DNA of 64,000 bases, from positions 16,347,501 to 16,411,500 of the forward strand of contig NC_084932.1 in the NCBI RefSeq assembly GCF_958298935.1, in the 5' to 3' direction. Below are positions 21,881-31,811 of the stretch, piece after piece. This DNA is from Phragmites australis (Eukaryota; Streptophyta; Magnoliopsida; Poales; Poaceae). Under the pieces are notes generated by a model. The model searched no databases. It was given only the letters and a program-made list of their open reading frames with translations, and was not told the origin of the DNA. The position numbers and the translations under genes were made by a program. The stretch's first letter is position 1; every line of letters begins with the position of its first letter.

Positions 21881-23900
21881 CACTACGTAAGAAACCATCA
21901 AAGGAGACATGTGTATTAGTGACGGGTCCAATGTTGACCCATCACTAATGTGTGGCTCGGGCCAGGACCCGGCCACGACCCGTCACTAATGAGGGTTCAT
22001 TAGTGACAACAAGCGAAAGGCCCGTCACGAAAGATATTAGTGATGGGTCACATTAATGTCAATCACTAATAATTCAGTCATTAGTGGCAAGTATATGGGG
22101 CACACATCACTAAATGTAGCCTACTCATTAGTGACGGGTCGTTATGAGACCCGTGACTAATATTAAAGTAATTAGTGACGGATCATAGTTGTTACCGTTA
22201 CTAATGATATGTGTTCTTATCACCCGTCACTAATTTATGTCACTCCTATTTGCTCGACCACTCTTATCGGCCCATTTCTCTCTCTCGACCACTCTCATCT
22301 CCGCTCACTTCCGCTCGCCCCCTCCTCCCGTTGCCGCTGCTGTTCGCATCCTCGCCGCCGATGCTGCTGCCGTCCTCCCCCCTCCACCATAGCCCAACGT
22401 ACACCGCCACCCCTCTACCCGCTAGGGTTAGGGCAATGGATCAAGGTAGTGGCAGGGGTCGTTGCCATCACTGTGGCGGAATTGGATGGATCCCAACAAC
22501 TTCATCATCGGCTCATGCACTAGACGCCGGCATTCCCCCACCGGCCACGATCGTTACCGATCATAGTAACCACTTTTCTTTTTCTCCCTAATTGTCACAC
22601 TCATAGTAACACTCATTAGGACATTAGGCTCAATTCATATCATCCTATCATGTAGGTGTGGAAACCGATCATATGGCTTAAAGAGGTAATGCATGGGATA
22701 GGTGATATTATACCTTTGGTGCAATCCACTCTAGATGGAAGGAATTTTGTGAAGCTACCTATCTCCGTTCAAGGGGAGAAAGTACTGGGGATATCACTAT
22801 TAGGGCCTATGGCAAGGCATCACAGATTTTGTTGCATTCTGAAAAAACCGCCATTGAAGGGTGCCTGAAAGTGCTTGAGGAGCATGAGTTCTTTTTGCCT
22901 GACTTCAACTATTTTCAAATAAAAGCACTTGAGAAGGGCGAAGAGGATTTGGCTTCGATCAATGAGAGGCTTTCTCAGTTTGATGAATATGATATGGTAC
23001 AGTAATATATAATCCGGCTATTTTGATATACATGACTGTTAGCATGTATTATTTTTATAATTTTATTTTCTTTACTTGTAGGATATTTTTTGTGACACCT
23101 TTGCGGCAATTAGCTTTCATGTTATCTTAGATCAAGCCATGGAGCATCTTGGGTTAAGCTTTTATGGGCCTGGAGTGGACTTCACTGCTAAAGGCAACTT
23201 CCAGGCTGATATAAGATTTCATAAAGTGGAAATGAATCAGCTAATAAGACATTGTTTACTATCTATGGTAAAGCATCGGGACGTCCATGTCAAGCGAAAG
23301 AGAGTGCACTAACTCATGCATTAATGTATATCAATGAAGTACTAGGATACAATATTGTAGATTTTAACTATGTTAAATATCAAAGGTTTTGTGCTCTAGC
23401 AAATGCTTTAGTGTAATGATGTATGGATATTTGCATAAGTATGTAATGTATCATATTGTATGACTGACTTGAGTTAAATTCAAGTTTCTGGATGTATATA
23501 TGTGTTCTTGAATGTGAAGACCGCTGCCAAATCCTGACATTGCTTTAGGATGTCATCCATCAAAGTTCAGTTCAGTTCTGTTGAAAGGGATGTTGAAGTA
23601 CTCTTTGTTTGCATGTGTGCCTCTATTCTGAAAGTCAATCTCTTCTTGTAGAAGTCATTAGTAACGGGCCATAGTTTTCACATGTCACTAATGTGTCATT
23701 AGTAACAGGTATCCTTATCACCCATCACTAATATTAAATAATTAGTGATGGGTGTCCTTATAACCTGTCACTAATTGTGGCCTTGGCAGCTCCCTGCCGG
23801 GGCCACTCATTAGTGACAGGTTATTATAAGACCAGTCACTAATGGATCACTCATTAGTGACGTGTGTCCTTATAACCCATCACTAATGAGTGATATTTAC
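21881..23900. mobile_element. CACTA-like DNA transposon, non-autonomous, right end not found
   Basis: CACTACGTAAGAAACC at 21881 looks like a CACTA terminal repeat. Directly inside are many copies of ATTAGTGACGGGTC and its reverse complement (21925-22240). A second cluster lies at 23655-23890. Dense subterminal repeats in both orientations are typical of CACTA transposons, where the element's DNA-binding protein binds. No TNP2-like transposase is visible; the interior holds a two-exon gene fragment instead. I could not find the matching right terminal repeat, so the end is set at the last subterminal repeats. The element may continue into the palindrome at 24318. Confidence 0.6.
22691..23312 (+). 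pseudogene. Two-exon gene fragment carried in the CACTA-like element
   Basis: A frame beginning about 22691 reads through STGDITIRAYGKASQ, IEGCLKVLEEHEFFLPD and INERLSQFDEYDM to 22996. It is followed by GT at 22997 and a T-rich stretch ending TTTACTTGTAG at 23081. The frame continues exactly in phase with DIFCDTFAAISFHVILDQAM and LGLSFYGPGVDFTAKG to a stop at 23310-23312. This gives an 85-bp GT-AG intron and about 180 residues in total. I do not recognise the family. The start is not clear, and a TGA occurs near 22703, so the 5' end is probably lost or another intron is involved. It may be a captured host gene fragment or an accessory gene of the transposon. Confidence 0.5.
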
Positions 23901-24317
23901 TATTATTTTATTCACCGAGCAGCACAACCAAATAGTGTCTTTCCGCCGCGACTACTCAGCAAAGGGGCGGTTTTTTTTTTTGGTGATTTTGTTGAGGCCA
24001 AATCAAATTTCAGTGATTTGAAGTTGGTGCTTATTATCTATTATCCCCCTGGTTGGTTTATCCCTGGCCTTTGAAGGTTTGCTTCCTCCCTCTCCTCCTC
24101 CTCTTGCTCAAATATGCATGGTGGATTCTAGGGTTTGAGTTGGAATATATTTTTTTGCTCCTTCTCCCAGATCTTGATATATATGGATTGTCCCCCTTAA
24201 CTAGTGTACATGCGTAACCTACATCTCCCATTCGGGAGTGTTTGATTATTAATAAGACTTGGCAACTGGTCATATTTATAAGAAAATGCTCCCGAATTGT
24301 CCAAATACTTTGGACAG

Positions 24318-24528
24318 TTCGAGGATATGTTGCCCGAGTAGTAGGCTTTTGTGCTCTTATCTGGTTCTAGAGAGAATTTCGGTGGAGTCTCCCTGTTGTT
24401 CTCCGGATATACACCCTCTCAGCTCGTTGTCAAGATATGTATTTGGAGAACAGCAGGGAGGTGCTGCTAAAATTTTCTCCAGAACCGTACAAGAGCATGG
24501 AAACCTACTCGAGTCACATATCCTCGAA
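24318..24528. repeat. Imperfect palindrome with arms of about 90 bp
   Basis: The left arm (TTCGAGGATATG, GTGCTCTTATCTGG, CCCTGTTGTTCTCC) is repeated in reverse complement in the right arm (GGAGAACAGCAGGG, CCAGAACCGTACAAGAGC, CATATCCTCGAA) around a centre near 24425. Just outside the left arm is a perfect small palindrome, GTCCAAATACTTTGGAC (24299-24315). Transcription would give a long hairpin. It may be the terminal part of the CACTA-like element or a separate foldback element. Confidence 0.6.
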
Positions 24529-24889
24529 TGGGATTAAGACCTATCTTTGTCTATTAGAAAATAGCTAGGATCCTTCGCTATAGATAACATGTATGATATT
24601 TGGATGTTAATTGTTCTTTTGAACATCACTAGAATACACATACACACTTAATTTAGTAGAATTGAGTTAGAATTTTTATACTTATTCTATCTTCTCTATC
24701 GTTTCTATTTAGTATTAATATTATTTCAATTTGTAGATGTTGGACCGAAGTTGGTACCTTGATTGCTGTACTTGTAACGAGTACATAAGCGGGGTGAAGT
24801 CTTTCTTGATTGTCGCAGTGGCGGGTATGGAAGGTCGGGGTAAAACGATAATTTGATGTCTGTGTTGTGATTGCAAGAATGAGAAGAAG
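24529..24889. other. Unassigned AT-rich sequence
   Basis: There is no recognisable gene or repeat between the palindrome and the LTR fragment. Confidence 0.3.
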
Positions 24890-26162
24890 TTCCCAAAACC
24901 AAACAATGTAAGGGAGGAGAAGAAGGGGTCCTCACATTGCTTTGATGGTCAAGGAAGGAGGATTCGTGGAGAAGACGACGTAGTGCATCACAGGCGGCGG
25001 CAGCGGCGGCTCTGACGATGCACGGACATGGCAGCAGCGACTTCTAGGGATTGGGGGCATGGAATAGGGGTAGTAGATGGCGTGCAACTCATATTTATAG
25101 TGCTAGGGCGGCTGGTTGAGGTGGAGTCCAAACCGAACACGAATCGGATTCGAGTTCGAGTCGGTTACGCTTTCCTTTTTCGCAGCTCTCTATTCCAAGG
25201 ATGATATCTCTATCGTCCAGACTCCAAATTGGATGTTTCTTGATTCTGAATTGTATTACTCGAAAAGAAACTTTGGTAGTCATTGGAACTTCTGAAAAAG
25301 TCATCTTAATTTCCAAAAATGCGCCACAAGATAAACTGTTTGAACTCGGACTTATCTACGCAACTCTGATTTCGGGGGGCACAACTCCTAGCTCCATTAT
25401 CCAAAAGAGGACTTCCATAGGTTCAAATCGAAGCTTTCGACGAGACCTACAACTTTGGTATTGTCAAGATTTGCATTTGAGGCCGTTTTGAAATCCAACA
25501 CTTCATGAGAAGATGAGGCTGTCCAGGACTCCGCGAAAATTTACAGATTTCGTGGATCCTTTGTTGGGCCATCTAGAAGACTTGGCTATGGGTTTGGAAT
25601 TAAGCAAGATTGAGCCCAAAGACACGTTAAGTATATCTAGGATTTAGAAAAAAAACTTTTGCAGAGAAATTTGAATAGGGTTTGAATTTGAGTTTGGAGT
25701 GAATTTAAGAGAAACAAAAAATGAGGTTGAACAAGAATAGGAGTAGATAAGGAATTTGAATTTGGATTTGGGTAGAATTTGAGAAAGATGAGAGATTGGC
25801 TTTAAACAAGGATTTGGATAAGATTTGAATTGAGATGGAGAAGGATCAGGTATGATCAAGGATTGAATAAATGATGAATTCAAAGATTTTGAATTCCAAC
25901 CATTAAGATCCTTAACTTATTCACTACTGAGTTTTGTAAAAACCTTTTCAAAATCTTTTTCACTCAAAATGCCAAAAATAAAAGAACTCTAATGCATTTA
26001 CCTGGCTCTTAACAAAACTCAGCATGCAATGCACACAAAATAATAACCTATATTGATTTATTGATTAAGAAAATAGGTTTTAAACCTATACTACTGTTGA
26101 AGCTATTCAATAATCTTGGAAAATTTTAAAAAGTTGTAAATTTTAAAAATCAGGGTGTTACA
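24890..26162 (-). mobile_element. Partial Tekay-like gypsy LTR (minus)
   Basis: This is the inverted counterpart of 37980-39190. In sense direction it begins TGTAACACCCTG... (reverse complement of the CAGGGTGTTACA ending at 26162). It shares the TATA region (ATAAATATGAGTTGCACG in both) and a GGTGAGGACCCC segment near the distal end. Homology stops at about 24890, so the 3' two-thirds of the LTR is missing. Confidence 0.75.
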
Positions 26163-26819
26163 GCAAGGTGAAGGTGGAGGAGGTATAGGCCGCGGAGGCC
26201 TCGCTGGAGGGACAGGAGGAGGAAGAGCTAGACTTCTTAGCCTTCGACTCGTATCCTTTCCCGTTGGATCCTTCGTCTTCCCGAGGCCGAGTCTCTATTT
26301 TGGGCAGTAGCTCTTCTCACGGAGGGGGCTTGTGTCGGCCTCCTGTGCGCAGTTGTCAGGAACGACTCTCCGGGTTCCGCAGTGTTTCGGGGAGGCGTGG
26401 TGGTTAGGCACCCTCGTCTTCCTGTAGTGGTACAAGGAGGCGTAGCAGGCTAGCCAGTTTGCTGTGTATAGACTCGATGTACAGCAGTTAGCTATATGAA
26501 AAGACTCTTTGTGTGTTATGTATGTACAACTTGCATTGTGTAGCATATTGTTTTTTTTTCTTTTTTTCTCTCTTTTTATGATTGACCGCATCGACGCTTC
26601 GCCTGTGCCCCTTATCCCAGCCCCTTCGCATCCTGCGGCTGCTTAGCGGCCACGGGGTGCGAGTTTCGAGGGGCATTGCGCTGCTGTAGGTGGGAGTGGG
26701 GAGCTGAGAGTTTTAGGTTTTGAGGATATCGGAAGGGTCAGGTGATTTTGGCATGGAGACTTTTAGCCGTGTCGGTGCCGGGTTGTTTATCCCTTTGCCA
26801 TGTTAGGTCAGCCATGCCT
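26163..26819 (-). other. Distal 3' untranslated region of the Tat-like element (minus)
   Basis: It lies downstream of the Tat-like pol on the minus strand and beyond its repeat array. No LTR for this element is visible, since a Tekay-like LTR abuts at 26162. I see no coding potential. Confidence 0.4.
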
Positions 26820-27190
26820 TAGAAATGACGGAGGGTGTTGTGCCTATCCGGTATGAAGGCACTACCTTCAAGATGCCGGAGCGGCCTTTGCCTATCCGCT
26901 ATTTTAGGTTTGCTAGGCCCAAAGGATGATGGACAGAATGCCTGTCCAGCACGGAGACTTAGGTGTTCAAGATGCTAGAGCGGTCTTTGCCTATCCGCCA
27001 CATAAGTTAGCTAGACCTTAAAGACGGCAGACGGAATGCCTGTCCAGCACGAAGGCTTATGCCTTCAAGATGCTGGAGTGGTCTTTGCCTATCCGCCACG
27101 TAGGTTATTGAGATCTTAAAGATAGCAGACGAAATGCCTGTCCAGCACAGAGGCTTATGCCTTCAAGATGCTGAAGTGTCTCTTTTTTTG
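26820..27190 (-). repeat. Tandem repeat of about 100 bp in the Tat-like 3' region
   Basis: About four diverged units share GGAATGCCTGTCCAGCACG, GCCTTCAAGATGCT and GTCTTTGCCTATCCGCC. The array begins some 40 bp after the end of the decayed pol frame. Variable tandem repeats between pol and the 3' LTR are characteristic of Tat-lineage elements. Confidence 0.75.
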
Positions 27191-27227
27191 TGGGTACCTT
27201 TGGACAGGACTGAGCCTAGGGCTCTCT

Positions 27228-28410
27228 ATACATAGTACTTGCAGAGGGTCTCCGCATTCCAACTGTGTTCAAGGGGGGTCCCTTCTGTGTCGGCCAGGCG
27301 GTAGGAGCCGGGCCTATTAGACTTGAGGACCAGGTATGGTCCTTCCCATTTGTTGCACAGCTTTCCTAGGGCTAGGGCACGTCGAAACACTAGTTCGCTG
27401 GGTTAAAGTTTCACGATGCAACCCTTGTATCGTACCAGGCCTTAGTTTTCTTGATGTAGTGATCGAAGTTCTGAATGGCATGGAGCTGTGTGCCTTCGGT
27501 AAGGTCGAGGGAGAGCTCCCTTTCGCCGTCAATTTGTGGAAGTTGTATCCTGAGTGAGCATCCCTTGACCTAGGTGGGGGCATGGCATCGTCTCCATACA
27601 GGAGGCAGAAGGGTGTGATCCCGGTAGCCCACAGAACAGTGGTGCGGAGGGACCACAAAACCTTGGGAAGTTCCTCAACCCATATGCCTTGAGCTAAGCC
27701 GATGAGGCAGCGATTTAGACCGGAGAGGATGTTGCTGTTGGCCCTTTCAACGGCCCCATTGGACTGAGAGTGTCGAACTAGTGCGAAGCATAATTTGATG
27801 GCGTGGTCGTCGTAGAACTGTCTGAAAGGCCCGGAGTCGAATTGTGTGCTATTGTCTACCATGAGCTGTCGTGGGACACCGAAGTGGCAGATTATGTTCT
27901 CCAGAAGAATTTCTGGACATTTTTTGACGTGATTGCAGTGAGGGGTTCAGCCTTGACCCATTTGGAGAAGTACTCCAATGCTACCACTGTGTACTGAAGA
28001 TTGCCTTTGGCACGGGGAAATGGATCGATGAGGTCCATACCCCAACGAGCTAAGAGCCAAATGGGGTTGATTGGTTGCAAGGGAGTTGGAGGTTGGTGGC
28101 TTCAGCGTCCCATCTATTGGCATCCTTGGCAGGTGCGGATGAGGTCTTCCGCATTGGACATGATCGTAGGCCAATGGAGCCCCTAGCAAAGTGCCTTACT
28201 GGCTAGGGCACGAGACGCCAGATGATTGCCACAAAGTCCTTCGTGTATTTCTCGGAGGAGATCGGCTCCTTCTTGTTTAGTAATGCAGCAAAGGAGGGGA
28301 GCGCAGATACCTGTCTTGTAAAGGGCGCCATTTATGAGATGGTAGCCCCTGGCGCGAGGCTGCACGCTGCGGAGTGCAATCGGGTCGACCGGTTCTTCTG
28401 TTCCTCTCAG
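27228..28410 (-). pseudogene. Integrase of the Tat-like element
   Basis: On the minus strand, an HHCC zinc-binding region (EIHEGLCGNHLASRALASKA, 28365-28183, with CQGC further on) precedes the core. The core has MDLIDPFP (first Asp; 28080-27892), VDNSTQFDS (second Asp) and QSNGAVERAN (catalytic Glu; 27862-27317). All three acidic residues are present but the frame is broken between them. The C-terminal NKWEGPYLV and SYRLADTEGTPL segments run to about 27228. This arrangement is typical of Tat-lineage Ty3/gypsy elements. Frameshifts and an in-frame stop after the CQGC motif inactivate it. Confidence 0.8.
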
Positions 28411-28431
28411 GAAGGATAGGAGGGTGCCCCT

Positions 28432-28935
28432 CTAGTCCGCGACTTCGATGGGGAGGATGGCAGCGGCTATCTCGTCAAGAGCTCTGGTGGTCGGCTGATG
28501 TAGGGTCTCGAGGAAGGTGCCTATCGGTGGGTCTTTACCCATGGTTGTGGCCTTTGCCAGGGCATCTGCTTGATTGTTGTCCGCCCGTGGTACGCTTTGT
28601 ATTGATATGCCGCGGAAGTGTGCCTCGGCCTTGCGAATGGCCTCGAGGTATGTTGTCATGTCCGAATACCGAACTTGAAAGTTCTTGTTGACATCACCGG
28701 CGACGATCTGAGAGTTGGTACGGATGATGACTCTAGCTACCCCCAAGGCTCAGGCCTTTCAGAGGCCTAAGAGGATGGCCTCGTATTCGACTATATTGTT
28801 GGTCGTCTTGAAATCCAGGCAAGCAGCATATTAGACTTGCTGGCCTGTGGGAGAGATGAGGACCGTGTCGGCTCCGGCACCCATGGAGCAGTATGCTCCG
28901 TTAGTGTAGATGGTCTTGGGTGGGTGTAGTGGTGG
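28432..28935 (-). pseudogene. Second (archaeal-type) RNase H of the Tat-like element
   Basis: It reads from 28935 with YTNGAYCSMGAGAD (the usual TDGA is TNGA here, so the first catalytic Asp is lost), then TNNIVEYEAILLGL, then RTNSQIVAGDVNKNFQVRY and ADNNQADALAKA. It lies between the normal retroviral-type RNase H, which is fused to the RT frame, and integrase. A second RNase H at this position is a known hallmark of Tat-lineage elements. Stops occur around 28830 and 28755. Confidence 0.75.
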
Positions 28936-29028
28936 GTTTGGTGAGTGCCGGGGTGCATTCGGCGATGAAGTCTACCAAGATTTGGGATATGACAGCGGTG
29001 CGGGCCACAAACCTTACCACGAAGGAGG

Positions 29029-30180
29029 CTAACTCAACCGCCCACTTACCGATGCGTCATGTCGCCTTCCGGTTGCGAAACACGTCGCCAAGCGGGTACG
29101 AGGTTGGATAGTGATGTCATAGGCAAGGAAGTAGTGCCAGAGCTTGCGTGAGGCCGGGGCGTAGGCTATTTTTTTGAGCTCGGTGTAGCGTGTCTTGGCC
29201 CCGGCTAAGGTCTCTAAGACGTAGTATATAGCCCTTTGAGTGGAGCGACTGTTACTCTTTTCCTCCCGTACCAAGGCGGCGCTGACAGCGGATGCAGTGG
29301 CGGATAGGTATAGGAGTAGTCCTTCGCCGGGGAGGGGCATCGCAAGTGTTTTGAGGTGGGAAAGGTGTGCCTTTAGGGCCTCGAATGCCGCCTGGTAGTC
29401 CGGCGTCCAGCTAAATGGCTTGGAGCCCCTCAGCGTTTTGAAGAAAAGGAGGCTATGCTTAGCAGATTTTGCAAGGAAGCGGTTGAGGGCCGCGAGGCGG
29501 CCGACCAGGTGTTGTACTTCCTTTGGATTGGTGGGAGATGACATTTCTACGATGGCATGAATATTGCTCAGATTGGTCTTGATGCCTCTTCGGGAGACGA
29601 GATATACTAGCATCTTTCCACCCCTAGCGCCAAATACGCATTTTTCTGGGTTTAGCCGCATGCCAGCGGCCCGGAGGCTGTTGAATGTTTCTTGCAGGTC
29701 GGCAACATAGTTGGCTTCTAGTTGGCTTTTTACCACGATATCATCCACGTAAGCCTCGACATTGTGGCCCAACAACTACTTAAGCACCTTGTGTATTAGG
29801 CGAGAGAAGGTGGCCCCAGCATTTCGATGACCGAAGGGCATTCAGACGTAGCAGTACACTCTGAAGGGGTAATGAAGCTAGTCTTGCTCTCATCCACTGT
29901 TGCCATCCACACCTGGTGGTACCTGAAGTAGGCATCAAGGAAACTCAACAGTTCGCAACCGGTGGTGGAATCCACTAGCTGGTCGATGCGATGAAGGGGG
30001 TATGGATACCGGGGGCATACTTTGTTTAACGACGTGAAATTGATGCACATACGCCATTTTTCGCTGTGTTTCTTGACCAGGACGATGTTGGAGAGCCAAT
30101 CGGAGTGGATGACCTCTCGGATAACACCGGCTTTCAGTAGCTTCTCGACTTCTTCCTTTGCGGCTTCTGCCCTCTCTGGA
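29029..30180 (-). pseudogene. Reverse transcriptase and first RNase H of the Tat-like element
   Basis: On the minus strand the RT begins near 30180 (EEVEKLLKAGVIREVIHSDW). It continues with the motif B' region WRMCINFTSLNKVCP, motif A SFLDAYFRYHQVWM, and motif C YVDDIVVKS in the 29775-29029 frame. The connection and RNase H follow (LLYLSATASAVSAALVREE). The catalytic aspartates are kept, but stops around 29840 and 29774 and a frame change break the protein. Confidence 0.82.
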
Positions 30181-30225
30181 GAGAGCTTGCGAAGCCCAGT
30201 GTATGGGCCTTGCCTTCAGGTCGAC

Positions 30226-30684
30226 CTAAAGTGAGTGTTCGATGATGCTGTGGTCGACTCCTGGGAGGTCCTGCGGGGACCATGCAAAGGTGTCGAGATT
30301 ACCCCGCAAAACGGCCAGAAGTTGGGCTTCTTGCCTAGAGGTGAGGTCCGCCCCTATTTGGAAGGTCCAGTCAGGTTGGTCTTGGTGTATGGGGACCAAC
30401 TTTATGTCCCCCTCCAGTTGTGGCCTCGGAGGGCAGTGGTGCCCGGGATGCGCCAACAGAGGGTCCTTCAAGTCCTCCTTTGTCATAGTTTGGATATGGC
30501 AACTGGGGAGCAAAGCAGGGTGCCTATACTCGATGCTCCTAGCCAGGTCTTGGTTGTCGTGGACGGTTATTAGCCCCTGGGGTCCGGGCATCTTCAGGCA
30601 GAGGTAATTGTGATGGGGTACAGCTCCGAATCTGTTCAGAGTTCCCCGTCCCAGGATGGCATTGTAGGCGTATGGTACATCCAC
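30226..30684 (-). pseudogene. Protease C-terminus and protease-RT linker of the Tat-like element
   Basis: The frame starts MDVPYAYNAILGRGTLNRFGAV, which matches the region after the active site of Tat proteases (YNAILGRPxLN). It is followed by a proline-rich linker and DTFAWSPQDLPGVDH, which leads into RT. The catalytic Asp region upstream (30685-31000) is in a broken frame. Confidence 0.65.
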
Positions 30685-30699
30685 GACATCGAAGGTGAT

Positions 30700-31805
30700 G
30701 ACCTCGGAGCGTGATGCGGAGCCCTCGCCGAAGATGATCGGGAGTTCTATCTGTCCTAGGGCGTTGAGGGGGCCTCATTGAATCCCTGGGGGGGGGGGTC
30801 TGGTACTTCGTGAGAGCTGGCTTCATGGAATTCGGAGCTGGTCGATGGCATGCATGAATAGGAGGTCCACCGAGCAGCCTCCATTGACCAGTATTATTCA
30901 GACCTCGACTTCGGTGATGTTGGCTGAGATGACCAGGGCATCGGAGTGGGGAAATTTTACCCCCTCAGAGTCATCAACGGTGAGAGTCACAGGGCATCGA
31001 CCCAGTCAGGGGCCTGTCGATGAATGCTAGTCACTACGATGTGGTGTACCCCGCGTGCGTAGTCTTACCTCTGTCGTTTCGAAGTGCAACCAGAGCTCCC
31101 TCCGCCGGTAATGGCGAGGATGATCTGTTTGCCCCACGCCCCTTCATCATTGTCTGCTCTAGGGATGATTGGGGTGGTGAAGGTAGGGCCAGCTGCGGAG
31201 GATTCTGCAGGGCCAGATGGTCGATCCATCGGTTGGCCGATGGTCTGCGGTCTTCGAACCGCCCATTGGGGGCCCCATAAGTTGAGGCAAAGGTCGCCTG
31301 CCTCTCGAGGTACTCCTCTCGGAAGGTGGTGAGGGTTCGGCAGTTGTCGGTATTATGTCCTCGCCTCGCGCCATGTAGAGTGCACCAGGATTCTTACTCG
31401 GAACGCTGGTTTGGAGCGTGGCTTCGCTCCGGGAGGCCTTCGGAGTGTCCCTGGCCGCGTCCCTTGAGGTGGCTTTGGTTCGGAGTCCCGCGGCTTGGGC
31501 TGATATTGCTGACGTTTCGGCGTTGTTGCTGCCGCCCCCTTTGGGACCCGGTGGTAAGGGCCTCCTCGACGCTCCTCTTTGCTGGGGGAGCAAGGGCGTG
31601 TGATGATCCGGCCTGCGAGTGCGGCCTCTCGGAACTAGCACGGGAAGCCTCACTACCTTGTGAGCGCCTCCAGTGGAGTTTTTCCTCCTCTGCTCGCGCA
31701 TATTCCTCAAACTTGCTCATGAGGACTTCTACCATGTGTATTGGGTGTCGGTTCAACCAATCATATAGGGGGCCTTCGGCCAGGCCCTAGGTTGCGGCAT
31801 CGATT
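30700..31805 (-). pseudogene. Gag C-terminal region of the Tat-like element
   Basis: Overlapping minus-strand frames (31756-31394 and beyond) read as a charged, Arg/Ser-rich protein. It has MSKFEEYARAEEEKLHW and then a WCTLHGA-type segment near 31370, which resembles the end of Tat Gag proteins. The N-terminal half of Gag is missing: at about 31810 the sequence switches to a Tekay-like integrase fragment on the same strand. Confidence 0.55.
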
Positions 31806-31811
31806 ACTGAA

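Noticed and set aside
22209..22591. Proline- and serine-rich frames within the CACTA-like region
   Set aside because: Low complexity and overlapping in two frames, with no domain. They may be 5' sequence of a captured gene but cannot be supported.
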